Source of the DNA: Nocardioides sp. QY071
GTDB lineage: Bacteria; Actinomycetota; Actinomycetes; Propionibacteriales; Nocardioidaceae
Length of the DNA: 64,000 nt
Assembly: GCF_029961765.1 (NCBI RefSeq)
Contig: NZ_CP124681.1
Location: 434,001 to 498,000, forward strand
Reading direction: 5' to 3'
Part shown: in pieces, positions 1-8,288 of the stretch
Layout of the letters: each line of letters starts with the position of its first letter
Position numbering within the stretch: position 1 is the stretch's first letter
Program-made: the position numbers and the translations under genes
Notes under the pieces: model-generated
Told to the model about the DNA's origin: nothing
The model's database searches: none
Seen by the model: only the letters and a program-made list of their open reading frames with translations

Positions 1-290
1 ACGTCCCCGGCATCACCGTCGACACCCATTTCGGCCGGCTGGCCCGGCGGCTCGGGTGGACCGAGGAGACCGACCCGGTGAAGGTCGAGCACGCCGTCGG
101 TGCGCTGTTCCCCAAGCGGGACTGGACGATGCTGTCGCACCACCTGATCTGGCACGGCCGGCGCCGCTGCCACGCCAAGAAGCCCGCGTGCGGTGCCTGC
201 CCCGTCGCCCGGTGGTGCCCGTCGTACGGCACCGGTCCGACGGACCCGGTCGAGGCCGAGAAGCTGGTCCGCACGGAGGGCCCCAACTGA
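1..290 (+). CDS. nth: Endonuclease III, C-terminal part (5' truncated by window edge)
   Basis: Base-excision-repair DNA glycosylase/AP lyase for oxidised pyrimidines. The reading frame enters at base 3 and covers the last ~95 residues. VDTHF near the beginning carries the catalytic Asp region of the HhH-GPD fold. The terminal iron-sulfur loop is complete, [17 protein letters not shown], which fits C-X6-C-X2-C-X5-C for a [4Fe-4S] cluster. The stop TGA (288-290) overlaps the ATG of the next gene by one base, so the two are probably translationally coupled. The order nth, thioredoxin-like lipoprotein, Nudix, MarP is a recurrent actinobacterial cluster. Only the 5' end is missing. Confidence 0.95.
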   Translation, partial: VPGITVDTHFGRLARRLGWTEETDPVKVEHAVGALFPKRDWTMLSHHLIWHGRRRCHAKKPACGACPVARWCPSYGTGPTDPVEAEKLVRTEGPN

Positions 291-910
291 TGCATCGCCT
301 GCCCGCCGCGCTCGTCGCATTGGTGGCGGCCGCCGTGCTGCTGACCGGCTGCGACAGCGTTGCTCCCGCGGCGTTCGCGTGCAAGGTCGACGTCACGACG
401 CCCGACCTGGTCAAGGACCGCGAGGCCGCCGGGATCGCCGACTGCACGGCACTGCCGACCGAGTCAGGTGCCGCCGACCTGCCCGACCTGGCGATCGACT
501 GCCTCGGCAGCACCGCCCCGGTCTCGCTGGCCGACGTGAAGGGCCCGGCGATCATCAACTTCTGGTCGACGACCTGTGCGCCGTGCCGCGAGGAGATGCC
601 GGTCCTGCAGCAGTTCCACGAGACCTACGGCAGCCGGGTGCCCCTGCTCGGCGTCAACTACCTCGACACCTACCCCGCCGCGGCCATCGACTTCGCCCGG
701 ATGAAGGGCGTCACCTACCCGTCGGCGGCCGATGCCTGCGGCGACCTCCAGAAGAGCGACCTGGTGATCAAGGGCCTGCCGCAGTTCCTGTTCGTGCGCG
801 CCGACGGCTCGGTCGAGCAGGCCGCCGGCGGCCTCGACTCGCTCGACGAGGTGGTCGCGCTGGTGAAGCAGCACCTCGGCATCGACCTCACCGAGAAGGC
901 GGCGCCGTGA
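290..910 (+). CDS. TlpA/ResA-like thioredoxin-fold lipoprotein
   Basis: Extracytoplasmic thiol-disulfide oxidoreductase of 206 residues. An N-terminal signal peptide ends in the lipobox LLTGC with lipidated Cys21, so the protein should be anchored outside the cytoplasmic membrane. The thioredoxin domain carries the redox pair CAPC at residues 96-99, and GLPQFLFV contains the usual cis-Pro region. ATG at 290 is chosen because it starts the signal peptide and overlaps the nth stop; longer forms in this frame lack a signal. It ends in a GTGA overlap with the Nudix gene. Likely role is disulfide reduction or cytochrome c maturation, inferred from family only. Confidence 0.88.
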   Translation: MHRLPAALVALVAAAVLLTGCDSVAPAAFACKVDVTTPDLVKDREAAGIADCTALPTESGAADLPDLAIDCLGSTAPVSLADVKGPAIINFWSTTCAPCREEMPVLQQFHETYGSRVPLLGVNYLDTYPAAAIDFARMKGVTYPSAADACGDLQKSDLVIKGLPQFLFVRADGSVEQAAGGLDSLDEVVALVKQHLGIDLTEKAAP

Positions 911-1647
911 GCGACCTGCCCACCGACGTCCCCGACGACCTGCCCGACTGGCTGCGGCCGGTCGCGGCAGGCGCGCGTGCCATCCAGGGCAGCGAGCTGA
1001 CGGCGTTCTTGCCCCCGCAGGACAGGCCCGTACGCCGCGGTGCGGTCCTGATGCTGTTCGGCGACCACGACGTGCTGCTCACCGAGCGGGCCCATGACAT
1101 GCGCTCCCACCCGGGCCAGGTCTCCTTCCCCGGCGGCAGCATCGACCCCGGAGAGACCGTCGTCGAGGCCGCGCTGCGCGAGGCCGACGAGGAGATCGGG
1201 GTCGACCCGGCCGGCGTCGAGGTCTTCGGGACACTGCCCGAGCTGTGGCTGCCGCCGTCCAACTTCGCGGTCACGCCGGTCCTCGGCTGGTGGCGCGACC
1301 CGGCTCCGATCCGGGTCGCCTCGCCGGAGGAGGTGCACGCGATCCACCGGGTCACGCTCGAGGAGCTGTTCGCCCCCGAGCACCGGATCCAGGTCCGTCA
1401 TCCCGGCGGCTGGATGGGCCCCGGCTTCCTGATCGGCCCCGACAAGGACGTGATCCTGTGGGGCTTCACCGGCGGGATCCTGACCCGGTTCTTCGACTTC
1501 CTCGGGTGGCTCCCACCGGTGAGCGACCCGCCGGTGCATGATCTCCCGGACTACATGCTCGCCGAGCACGTCCGCCGGACGGCCGCCGCGGCAGCTGCCG
1601 ACGAGGAGCCGGGGGACGGCATGGACATCCTGGAGCCCAACGAGTGA
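907..1647 (+). CDS. Nudix hydrolase, CoA pyrophosphatase type (NudL-like)
   Basis: 246-residue Nudix protein probably cleaving coenzyme A or acyl-CoA to 3',5'-ADP and phosphopantetheine. The NuCoA signature LLTERAHDMRSHPGQVSFPG immediately precedes the Nudix box (residues about 77-98), which matches GX5EX7REX2EEXG; the glutamates bind the catalytic metal. The GTG start at 907 overlaps the stop of the preceding gene in GTGA and removes a long unrelated extension. It lies in the nth-tlpA-nudix-marP cluster. The C-terminal ~60 residues extend beyond the core domain, including a hydrophobic WGFTGGILTRFFDFLGW stretch. CoA specificity is inferred from the NuCoA motif. Confidence 0.85.
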   Translation: MSDLPTDVPDDLPDWLRPVAAGARAIQGSELTAFLPPQDRPVRRGAVLMLFGDHDVLLTERAHDMRSHPGQVSFPGGSIDPGETVVEAALREADEEIGVDPAGVEVFGTLPELWLPPSNFAVTPVLGWWRDPAPIRVASPEEVHAIHRVTLEELFAPEHRIQVRHPGGWMGPGFLIGPDKDVILWGFTGGILTRFFDFLGWLPPVSDPPVHDLPDYMLAEHVRRTAAAAAADEEPGDGMDILEPNE

Positions 1648-1666
1648 GCCGCCGAATGAGCCCCGC

Positions 1667-2851
1667 GTGAACGTCCTCGACTGGCTGCTCGTCGTCCTCG
1701 TCGCGGCGTACGCGCTGTCCGGCTACTGGCAGGGCTTCATCACCGGCGCGTTCGCGACGATCGGCCTGCTCTCGGGCGGCCTCGGCGGGATCCTGCTCGC
1801 CCCCGTGGTGCTCAGCAACTTCGAGCCGTCGCTCGCGGTCTCGCTGGGAGCGCTGTTCATCGTCATCCTGTGCGCGTCGCTGGGCCAGGCCGTGCTGCAG
1901 TACGCCGGCGCCCGGGTCCGCGAGCGGATCACCTGGCAGCCCGCCCGGGCGCTCGACGCCATCGGCGGTGCGCTGCTGAGCGGGCTCGCCGTGCTGCTCG
2001 TCGCGTGGGCCCTCGGCGTCGCGATCTCCGGCACCCGGATCGGCTCGGTCACCTCGATGGTGCGCAGCTCGGTGGTGCTCTCGAAGGTCAACACGGTGCT
2101 GCCGGACTCGGCCCCCAACGCGCTGCAGGCCTTCAACAACGTCGTCGGCACCGGCTTCTTCCCGCGCTACCTCGAGCCGTTCGCGCCCGAGCGCATCGTC
2201 GAGGTCGCGCCCGGCCCGGCCGACCTGCCCGGCACGGAGCCGGTCAAGGAGACGCGGTCGAGCGTGGTCAAGATCCGCGGCGCCAACGACTGCGGTCGCG
2301 GCGTCGAGGGCACCGGCTTCGTCTTCGCGCCCGACCGTGTGATGACCAACGCCCACGTCGTAGCGGGCGTCGACGACCCCGAGGTCAGCATCGGCGGCGG
2401 CACCGAGCTCGCCCGGGTCGTGCTCTACGACCGTGAGCTCGACATCGCCGTCCTCGCCCTCGAGACCGACGACGCCCCGGTGCTCGACTTCGACACCACC
2501 ATCGGCGCGGAGGACGCGGTCGCGATCGTCGGCTACCCGCAGGACGGGCCGTTCGACGTGCAGACCGGGCGGGTCCGCGCGATGCAGAACCTCCGCTCGC
2601 CCGACATCTACGGCAACGGCACGGTGGTCCGCGAGGTCTACTCCCTGCGTGGCCTGGTCCGCCCCGGCAACTCCGGCGGCCCGATCGTCACGCCGCAGGG
2701 CCGGGTCGCCGGCGTCGTGTTCGCCGCCTCGGTCACCGACCCGGAGACCGGCTACGCCCTCACCGCCCAGCAGGTGCAGGCCAGCGCCCGGGCCGGCACC
2801 GCCCCCGGCACCGACGATGCCGAGGTCGACACCGGCGACTGTGCCTCCTAG
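1667..2851 (+). CDS. MarP-like membrane serine protease (CvpA domain plus trypsin-like domain)
   Basis: 394-residue membrane-anchored protease. The N-terminal ~170 residues contain four hydrophobic segments of the CvpA/colicin V production type, and the C-terminal half is an extracytoplasmic chymotrypsin-like domain. The catalytic triad is visible: His230 in TNAHVVAG, Asp259 in RELDIAVLAL and Ser336 in PGNSGGPIV. Cys residues flank the protease domain (NDCGRG and the terminal GDCAS), as in Mycobacterium tuberculosis MarP where a disulfide supports activity. The GTG start at 1667 gives VNVLDWLLVV directly into the first membrane segment. Family role is acid and oxidative stress resistance in the periplasm. 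Confidence 0.9.
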   Translation: MNVLDWLLVVLVAAYALSGYWQGFITGAFATIGLLSGGLGGILLAPVVLSNFEPSLAVSLGALFIVILCASLGQAVLQYAGARVRERITWQPARALDAIGGALLSGLAVLLVAWALGVAISGTRIGSVTSMVRSSVVLSKVNTVLPDSAPNALQAFNNVVGTGFFPRYLEPFAPERIVEVAPGPADLPGTEPVKETRSSVVKIRGANDCGRGVEGTGFVFAPDRVMTNAHVVAGVDDPEVSIGGGTELARVVLYDRELDIAVLALETDDAPVLDFDTTIGAEDAVAIVGYPQDGPFDVQTGRVRAMQNLRSPDIYGNGTVVREVYSLRGLVRPGNSGGPIVTPQGRVAGVVFAASVTDPETGYALTAQQVQASARAGTAPGTDDAEVDTGDCAS

Positions 2852-2872
2852 AGGCTCCGCCATAGTGGACGC

Positions 2873-3649
2873 ATGACCGAGACCTTCGTGCGCTACGAGT
2901 ACGCCGCCGGCGTCGCCCGGATCACCCTCGCAGACGGCGAGCGCGGCAACCCGATCCACCACGCCTCGGTCGCCCAGCTGCACGACGCCGTCCGCTCCGC
3001 TCACCGCGACGGCGCGCGCGTCGTCGTACTCGCCGCCGAGGGCCGGTTCTTCTCGGTCGGCGGCGACCTCGGCGCCTTCGCCGGAGCCGACGACGTGGCC
3101 GCCTTCATCGACGACCTGGCCGAGGCGCTGCACCGCGTGGTCAGCGAGCTGGTCCGCTCCGAGGCGATCGTCGTCAGCGCCGTCCAGGGCACTGCCGCCG
3201 GCGCCGGCTTCCCGCTCGCCGCCGCGGCCGACGTGGTGATCGCCGCCGAGAGCGCGAAGTTCAGCCTCGCCTACACCAAGGTCGGCCTCTCGCCCGACGG
3301 CGGCAGCTCGCTGCTCGTCAACACCCTCGGCCTGCACCGGACCCTGCGCCTGGCCCTGCTCGGTGACCTGCTCACCGCCCAGGACGCGTACGCCGCCGGC
3401 CTGGTCGCGCGGGTCGTGCCCGCCGACGAGCTGGCCACCACCGTCGACAAGGTGGTCGACGGCCTCGCCGCCGGCTCCGCCACCGCGAACGCCGCCGCCA
3501 AGCGGCTGCTGCGCGAGGTCGCCGCGCCGACGCCGGAGACCGCGCTGCGCCAGGAGTCCTTGTCGATCCGCACCCTCTCGGTGAGCCCCGACGGGCGCGA
3601 GGGTGTCGCCGCGTTCGTGGAGAAGCGGGCGCCCCGGTTCAACGGCTAG
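2873..3649 (+). CDS. Enoyl-CoA hydratase/isomerase (crotonase) family protein
   Basis: 258-residue crotonase-fold enzyme acting on acyl-CoA thioesters. The oxyanion-hole segments are FFSVGGDLGAF and GTAAGAGFPLAAAADV. In the catalytic loop the residue expected to be Glu in classical hydratases is Asp (GLSPDGGSS), which is the arrangement of PaaG-type and delta3,delta2-enoyl-CoA isomerases, so isomerisation is at least as likely as hydration. ATG 2873 lies six bases after a CATAGT box. It is followed by convergent MpaB-like gene. Substrate unknown; the adjoining genes suggest lipid or steroid catabolism. Confidence 0.82.
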   Translation: MTETFVRYEYAAGVARITLADGERGNPIHHASVAQLHDAVRSAHRDGARVVVLAAEGRFFSVGGDLGAFAGADDVAAFIDDLAEALHRVVSELVRSEAIVVSAVQGTAAGAGFPLAAAADVVIAAESAKFSLAYTKVGLSPDGGSSLLVNTLGLHRTLRLALLGDLLTAQDAYAAGLVARVVPADELATTVDKVVDGLAAGSATANAAAKRLLREVAAPTPETALRQESLSIRTLSVSPDGREGVAAFVEKRAPRFNG

Positions 3650-3662
3650 TGGGTCGCCGAGC

Positions 3663-4559
3663 TCAGTCGGCGGCCGCGGTGGCGTCGTGCCGCACCGGGC
3701 AGCCGCCGGCGCCGGGCACCGGGAAGGTGCCGAGGTCGGCGAGCGCGAACCCGCCGGGGTAGCTCTTGATCCGCGGCAGGTCGGCGGTGTACGTCGGCAC
3801 CCGGTTCGACGGCGTGAAGCGCAGCAGCCGGGCCCGCACCTTCATCGCGCCGACGCTGAGCCGGCGCACGAGCGGACCGGGGTCGGTGTAGGCGAACGCG
3901 TCGAGCAGCGGCTGGTCCATCAGGCCGCGGCTGAACAGCTCGACCGGCCTGCGCAGCGGGCGCGGGTAGAAGGTCGTCAGCAGGCGCAGCGTGGAGTCGG
4001 CGACCCGGCGTCCGCCCGCGTCGAAGTCGAAGTGGGCGCGCTCGTAGTCGTCCATCAGGTGCATGAACGCGTCGTACGTCTCGGGGATGTCCTTGATCCC
4101 CATGTGCCTGCCGAGCGCGCGGTAGTAGTTCACGCTCGCGTGCAGCTCGGTGGCGGTCAGCGCGCGCCAGCCGTAGTCATCGAGCCAGCGCTTGGGGACC
4201 ACGACGAAGGTCGACAGGACGTAGAGGAAGTCGTCGTTGGAGATGTCGTACATGCGGTGCATCTGGTTGATCCGCCGCAGCGCGGTCCTGCCGGCCTCCG
4301 AGTCGAAGCCGTGCACGAACGGTGCCTCGAGGAGCAGCGCCGTGTCGTCGTACCGCTTCTGGACGGCGCCGGTGAACGCGCCGGTCTCGTCGAGGAGGCG
4401 GCCGATGCTCGGGACGGCGTAGGTCCGGAACAGTGCGAAGCTCAGCGCCTGGGTGAGGTCCCAGGTGAACTCGTAGAGCGCCAGGTTCTGGTAGATCTCG
4501 ACGTAGTCGGTCTCCGGGTCGAGCGATTCGTTGCGGTCCCGCCACAGCGTCTTGGCCAT
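3663..4559 (-). CDS. Oxygenase MpaB family protein (DUF2236)
   Basis: 298-residue soluble protein of the MpaB/DUF2236 family, a group that includes haem-dependent oxygenases related to latex-clearing protein. The conserved central block reads NQMHRMYDI, LYVLSTFVVVPKRW and YYRALGRHMGI, with His residues that could serve as haem ligands; this is family inference, not demonstrated here. There is no signal peptide or membrane segment. It is divergent from the OYE-family flavoenzyme, and a KstR-like palindrome (4643-4656) lies in the shared 119-bp promoter region, pointing to a common catabolic regulon. Substrate unknown. Confidence 0.75.
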   Translation of the reverse strand: MAKTLWRDRNESLDPETDYVEIYQNLALYEFTWDLTQALSFALFRTYAVPSIGRLLDETGAFTGAVQKRYDDTALLLEAPFVHGFDSEAGRTALRRINQMHRMYDISNDDFLYVLSTFVVVPKRWLDDYGWRALTATELHASVNYYRALGRHMGIKDIPETYDAFMHLMDDYERAHFDFDAGGRRVADSTLRLLTTFYPRPLRRPVELFSRGLMDQPLLDAFAYTDPGPLVRRLSVGAMKVRARLLRFTPSNRVPTYTADLPRIKSYPGGFALADLGTFPVPGAGGCPVRHDATAAAD

Positions 4560-4642
4560 GCTCCGGAGCCTAGGACGGTCCCCGGGATCCGCAATAGATG
4601 ACGAGTTCTCACTTTCCTTTCGCTTTTCGGACCGCGACCTTC

Positions 4643-4656
4643 TAGAACGTGTTCCA
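4643..4656. promoter_or_regulatory. KstR-like operator palindrome, copy 1
   Basis: TAGAACGTGTTCCA fits the 14-bp KstR consensus TNNAACNNGTTNNA, with an extended palindromic arm on each side. It sits between the divergent MpaB-like and OYE-family genes, 22 bp upstream of the flavoenzyme start and just upstream of its TAGAGT box, so a bound repressor would block that promoter and could affect both genes. KstR binding is inferred from the motif; no kstR gene is in the window. Confidence 0.7.
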
Positions 4657-4665
4657 GTTCGCGGC

Positions 4666-4671
4666 TAGAGT
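4666..4671 (+). promoter_or_regulatory. -10 element of leaderless OYE-family gene
   Basis: TAGAGT followed by seven bases and then the GTG at 4679. This spacing places transcription start at or next to the start codon, so the mRNA is probably leaderless. Confidence 0.5.
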
Positions 4672-4678
4672 GCGCCCG

Positions 4679-5881
4679 GTGAGCATCCCCGACGTCTTCG
4701 CCCCGGTGGACCTGGGTCCGGTCCGGCTGCGCAACCGCACGGTCAAGGCTGCGACCTTCGAGGGGCGTACGCCGGACGGCGTGGTCACCGACGAGCTCAT
4801 CGCCTATCACCGGGCTCCCGCTGCCGGCGGCGTCGGCCTCACGACGGTCGCCTACCTGGCCGTCGCGCCGGACGGACGCACCCATAGCGAGCAGATCGTC
4901 GTGGGGGAGCGCACCCTGCCCGGCCTGGCCAGGCTCGCCGACGAGATCCACGCGACGGGCGCCGCGATCGCCGGCCAGGTCGGGCACGCCGGCCCGGTCG
5001 CCAACGGCCGCTCCAACAGCGTGCACGCCATCGCGGCCAGCCCGATGCCGAGCCCGCTGTCGATGCAGATGATCCGCTCCGCGTCAGAGAAGGACCTGAC
5101 CCGCGTCACCCGGGCGTACGTCGACACCGCCCGGACCCTGGTGCGCGCGGGCTTCGACGTGCTCGAGCTGCACATGGCGCACTCGTACCTGATCTCGTCC
5201 TTCCTCGCCCCCGGCCTCAACCGCCGCCGCGACCGATGGGGCGGCCCGCTCGAGCGCCGGGCCCGTCTCGCGCGACAGGTGGCGCGCGTCGTACGCGAGG
5301 AGGTCGGGGACGCCGTCGCGGTGACCGCCAAGGTCTCCGTCTCCGACGGCTTCGCCGGCGGGGTCACCACCGCGATGAGCGTCGAGCTCGCGCAGCTGCT
5401 CGAGGCGGACGGTCACCTCGACGCCCTGCAGCTCTCGGGCGGCTCGTCGCTGATGAACCCGATGTACCTGTTCCGCGGCGACGCCCCGGTCGCCGAGTTC
5501 GCCGCGACCATGCCACCGCTCGTGCGGTGGGGGATGAGGACGCCGGCAGGGCGCGGGTTCATGAAGCGCTACGCCTTCGAGGAGGCGTACTTCCGCCCGA
5601 AGGCGCTGGAGCTCCGCTCCGCCGTCGCGATGCCGCTCATGCTGCTCGGCGGCATCAACCGGCTCGAGACCATGCGGCAGGCGATGGCCGACGGCTTCGA
5701 CTTCGTCGTGATGGGCCGGGCGCTGCTGCGCGAGCCGGACCTGGTGGACAGGCTGCGGTCGGGTACGGCGGCCGGGGGCATCTGCATCCACTGCAACCGC
5801 TGCATGCCGACGATCTACTCGGGGACCCGCTGCCCCGAGTGGGCGCCGGGAGAGGTGATCCCGGCGCCCGATCGAGGCTAA
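4679..5881 (+). CDS. NADH:flavin oxidoreductase, Old Yellow Enzyme family
   Basis: 400-residue FMN-binding TIM-barrel enzyme that reduces activated C=C bonds. RLRNRTVKAATFEG is the N-terminal FMN region; ELHMAHSYLISSFLAPGLNR with RRDRWGGPLERRAR is the typical OYE block, and the C-terminal MLLGGINRLE and DFVVMGRALLREPDL are the phosphate-binding segments. A Cys cluster, CIHCNRCMPTIYSGTRC, ends the barrel as in 2,4-dienoyl-CoA reductase relatives, but the FAD/NAD domain of those enzymes is absent. GTG 4679 is preferred over an upstream in-frame GTG at 4649 because the latter lies inside the KstR-like box and 4679 follows a leaderless -10. Confidence 0.85.
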   Translation: MSIPDVFAPVDLGPVRLRNRTVKAATFEGRTPDGVVTDELIAYHRAPAAGGVGLTTVAYLAVAPDGRTHSEQIVVGERTLPGLARLADEIHATGAAIAGQVGHAGPVANGRSNSVHAIAASPMPSPLSMQMIRSASEKDLTRVTRAYVDTARTLVRAGFDVLELHMAHSYLISSFLAPGLNRRRDRWGGPLERRARLARQVARVVREEVGDAVAVTAKVSVSDGFAGGVTTAMSVELAQLLEADGHLDALQLSGGSSLMNPMYLFRGDAPVAEFAATMPPLVRWGMRTPAGRGFMKRYAFEEAYFRPKALELRSAVAMPLMLLGGINRLETMRQAMADGFDFVVMGRALLREPDLVDRLRSGTAAGGICIHCNRCMPTIYSGTRCPEWAPGEVIPAPDRG

Positions 5882-5896
5882 GGGGTCAGCCCCGCG

Positions 5897-6193
5897 TCAC
5901 TTGGCGATGCAGTCGGCGCTGGCCTTGCCGATCACCTCGGAGGCGTCGGAGACCTCGTCGCTGGAGCCCTTGTCGTTGTCGACCATCTTGTTGAGGGTCT
6001 CGTCGGAGAGGTCGGAGTCGACGACGGCCTTGGCGATGCAGTCGATGACGTCGTCGGTCAGCGCCGAGGAACCACCGGGGATCTGGTCCTTGATCGCGTC
6101 GGCGACCTCGTCCTGCGAGGGCCGGCCGCCGCCACCGCACGCCGAGAGCGTGACGGCGAGAAGGACGGCCGAGCTGACGAGCTTGATCTTCAT
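5897..6193 (-). CDS. Small secreted lipoprotein of unknown function
   Basis: 98-residue lipoprotein. The signal peptide ends in the lipobox VTLSAC and is followed by a glycine-rich linker (GGGGRP). The mature part is acidic and helical, with a pair of repeated elements: DDVIDCIAKAVVDS and SEVIGKASADCIAK, each containing a CIAK tetrapeptide, so two Cys could form a disulfide. A GGAGACC stretch precedes the ATG. It is convergent with the OYE gene (15-bp gap) and divergent from the DapB-like gene. I recognise no family; actinobacterial genomes carry many such DUF-less lipoproteins. Confidence 0.75.
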   Translation of the reverse strand: MKIKLVSSAVLLAVTLSACGGGGRPSQDEVADAIKDQIPGGSSALTDDVIDCIAKAVVDSDLSDETLNKMVDNDKGSSDEVSDASEVIGKASADCIAK

Positions 6194-6299
6194 GGATGGG
6201 TCTCCTGGGTCGGTCGGTGTGGGCGCGCGGACGTGCGCGCCCTCCGGTCGACGGGCTGCATGCCCGGTTCGCGGGCGCGGGACACCTCTTCCCAGAAAC

Positions 6300-6313
6300 T
6301 AGAACTCGTTCTA
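6300..6313. promoter_or_regulatory. KstR-like operator palindrome, copy 2
   Basis: TAGAACTCGTTCTA is a near-perfect dyad fitting TNNAACNNGTTNNA. Its last two bases overlap the TACATT -10 box of the DapB-like gene, so occupancy would directly exclude RNA polymerase. Together with copy 1 it links the two promoters into one probable regulon. Confidence 0.75.
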
Positions 6314-6317
6314 CATT
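6312..6317 (+). promoter_or_regulatory. -10 element of leaderless DapB-like gene
   Basis: TACATT, seven bases, then ATG at 6325. It overlaps KstR-like operator copy 2 by two bases, which supports direct repression. Confidence 0.5.
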
Positions 6318-6324
6318 GGCCCGC

Positions 6325-7458
6325 ATGTCACAGGTCATCCCCGAGAAGCCGCTACGGGTCGTCGTCTGGTCCACGGGCACCATCGGGCGGCACGCGATCG
6401 TCGGCGTCGACGCCCATCCCGACCTCGAGCTGGTCGGCGTGTGGACCTCGACGCCCGAGAAGCACGGCCAGGACGCCGGCCTGCTCGCCGGTCTCGACCG
6501 CGAGCTCGGCGTCAGGGCCACGACCGACCGCGACGAGCTGGTCGCGCTGCGGCCGGACTGCGTCGTGCACGGCGCGATGACCGACGACCGGGTGTTCGAG
6601 TCGATCGCCGACCTCACCGAGCTGGTCCGCGACGGCGTCAACGTCGTCTCCTCGGGGCCGGTCATCCTGCTCCACCGTGAGGGCACGCTGCCCGACGAGA
6701 TGATCGAGGCCATCGACGAGGCGGGTCGGCAGGGCAACGCCAGCCTGCACGTCAACGGCATCGACCCCGGCTTCGCCAACGACGTGCTGCCGCTGGTGCT
6801 GACCTCGCTCTCCCAGCGCATCGACCACGTCGTGGTCAGCGAGATCGCGGACTACTCGACGTACTACCAGCCGGTGGTCATGCGCGACCTGTTCGGCTTC
6901 GGACAGCCGATCGACGGTGGGGACGCCAAGCCGCTGCTGTGGGAGCCGGGCATCCTCACCACGGCCTGGGGGCCGGTGGTGCGGTTGATCGCGGCCGGGC
7001 TCGGCGTGACGCTCGACGAGCCGCTGGTCGAGGAGGTCGACCGGCGGCCCGCGCCGCGGGACACGAGGACCGTGTCACTGGACGTGGCGGAAGGCACCAT
7101 GGGGGCCGTCCGCTTCCGCGTCATCGGCACGGTCGACGGGGTCCCGCGGGTCACCCTCGAGCACGTCACGCGTACGGCGCCCGACCAGGTCCCCGAGTGG
7201 CCCACTCCCGCCGAGGGCGACGGCTGCTACCGGATCGAGATCACCGGCGAGCCCTGCATGAAGCTCGAGTTCACCCACCACGGCGAGCACGGCGACCACA
7301 ACGTGTCCGGGATGATCGTCACCGCGCAGCGGCTGATCAATGCGATCCCCGCCGTCGTCGCGGCCAGGCCGGGGCTGGTGACCGCCCTCGACCTGCCGCT
7401 GGTCACCGGCCGCGGCCTCGTCACCGGTACCGTCGCGGGCACCAAGGAGAAGCGATGA
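6325..7458 (+). CDS. DapB-like NAD(P)-dependent oxidoreductase (dihydrodipicolinate reductase N-terminal type)
   Basis: 377-residue Rossmann-fold protein. The N-terminus [14 protein letters not shown] is a dinucleotide-binding loop of the dihydrodipicolinate reductase/amine dehydrogenase kind, and [15 protein letters not shown] marks the family's central block. True lysine biosynthesis is unlikely: the protein is ~100 residues longer than DapB and sits in an apparent catabolic operon with an SDR and an MBL hydrolase. ATG 6325 follows a leaderless -10 overlapped by a KstR-like operator. Its TGA overlaps the SDR start (ATGA). Substrate unknown; a steroid or lipid-side-chain intermediate is a guess from context. 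Confidence 0.78.
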   Translation: MSQVIPEKPLRVVVWSTGTIGRHAIVGVDAHPDLELVGVWTSTPEKHGQDAGLLAGLDRELGVRATTDRDELVALRPDCVVHGAMTDDRVFESIADLTELVRDGVNVVSSGPVILLHREGTLPDEMIEAIDEAGRQGNASLHVNGIDPGFANDVLPLVLTSLSQRIDHVVVSEIADYSTYYQPVVMRDLFGFGQPIDGGDAKPLLWEPGILTTAWGPVVRLIAAGLGVTLDEPLVEEVDRRPAPRDTRTVSLDVAEGTMGAVRFRVIGTVDGVPRVTLEHVTRTAPDQVPEWPTPAEGDGCYRIEITGEPCMKLEFTHHGEHGDHNVSGMIVTAQRLINAIPAVVAARPGLVTALDLPLVTGRGLVTGTVAGTKEKR

Positions 7459-8279
7459 GCATCCTGGACCGGTTCCGGCTCACCGACCACGTCGCCGTCG
7501 TCACCGGCGCCGGCCGCGGCATCGGTGCCGCCACCGCCGTCGCGCTCGCCGAGGCCGGCGCGGACGTCGTCATCTCCTCGCGCACCGAGGCCCAGTTGGT
7601 GGAGGTCGCGCAGCGGATCGAGGAGGCCGGGCGCCGGGCGCTCGTCGTACCTGCCAACCTGGCGCACACCGACGAGGTCGCCGCCCTCGCCGGTGCGGCC
7701 TTCGACGAGTTCGGGCGCCTCGACGTCGTCGTCAACAACGTCGGCGGCACCATCCCGAACGCCTTCCTCGACACCGACGTGGCCTACCTCGAGGAGGCCT
7801 TCCACTTCAACGTCGCCACCGCGCACGCGCTCAGCCGGGCCGCCGTACCGCTGATGCTGAGGTCCGCGGGCGAGGGCCGGCAGAAGTCGATCACCTCCAT
7901 CTCCTCGGCGATGGGCCGGCTGGCCGGGCGCGGGTACCTCGCCTACGGCACCGCCAAGGCCGCGCTCGCGCACTGGTCGCGGCTCGCGGCGACCGACCTC
8001 AACCCGGAGATCCGCGTCAACGGCGTCTTCGTGGGCTCGGTGATGACCAGCGCGCTGGAGTTCGTGGCCGGCGTGCCGGAGATGAGGACCCAGCTGGAGG
8101 AGGCCACGCCGCTCGGCCGGATCGGCGAGGCCGAGGACATCGCCGCCGCGGTCGTCTACCTCGCCTCGCCGGCCGGGAAGTACGTCACCGGCAAGCTGCT
8201 CGAGGTCGACGGCGGCATCCAGGAGCCGAACCTCGACCTCCACCTACCCGATCTGCGACCGGATGTGAACGACGCCTAG
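7455..8279 (+). CDS. Short-chain dehydrogenase/reductase
   Basis: 274-residue classical SDR that oxidises or reduces an alcohol/ketone with NAD(P). The cofactor loop is [12 protein letters not shown] at residues about 15-26, NNVGG is the NAG-equivalent motif, and the catalytic Ser and YxxxK are in SISSAMGR and YGTAK. The C-terminus [12 protein letters not shown] is typical of the family. It is translationally coupled to the DapB-like gene by an ATGA overlap and so shares its KstR-like control. Its TAG stop forms the first three bases of the TAGAGT box for the next gene. Resembles 7-alpha-hydroxysteroid-type SDRs, without proof of substrate. Confidence 0.85.
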   Translation: MSILDRFRLTDHVAVVTGAGRGIGAATAVALAEAGADVVISSRTEAQLVEVAQRIEEAGRRALVVPANLAHTDEVAALAGAAFDEFGRLDVVVNNVGGTIPNAFLDTDVAYLEEAFHFNVATAHALSRAAVPLMLRSAGEGRQKSITSISSAMGRLAGRGYLAYGTAKAALAHWSRLAATDLNPEIRVNGVFVGSVMTSALEFVAGVPEMRTQLEEATPLGRIGEAEDIAAAVVYLASPAGKYVTGKLLEVDGGIQEPNLDLHLPDLRPDVNDA

Positions 8280-8282
8280 AGT
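8277..8282 (+). promoter_or_regulatory. -10 element overlapping the SDR stop codon
   Basis: TAGAGT begins in the SDR TAG stop codon (8277-8279) and is followed by six bases and the ATG at 8289, indicating an internal leaderless promoter for the MBL gene. Confidence 0.45.
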
Positions 8283-8288
8283 GCGTTC

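Noticed and set aside
1466..3337. 623-codon open frame on the minus strand opposite marP and the crotonase gene
   Set aside because: Shadow frame of GC-rich coding DNA; low-complexity Gly/Val/Arg/Asp translation with no domain, while the + strand genes have full catalytic motifs.
4649..4678. Ten-residue longer start of the OYE-family protein at GTG 4649
   Set aside because: That codon lies within the KstR-like palindrome, upstream of the predicted -10, so it would not be transcribed from it.
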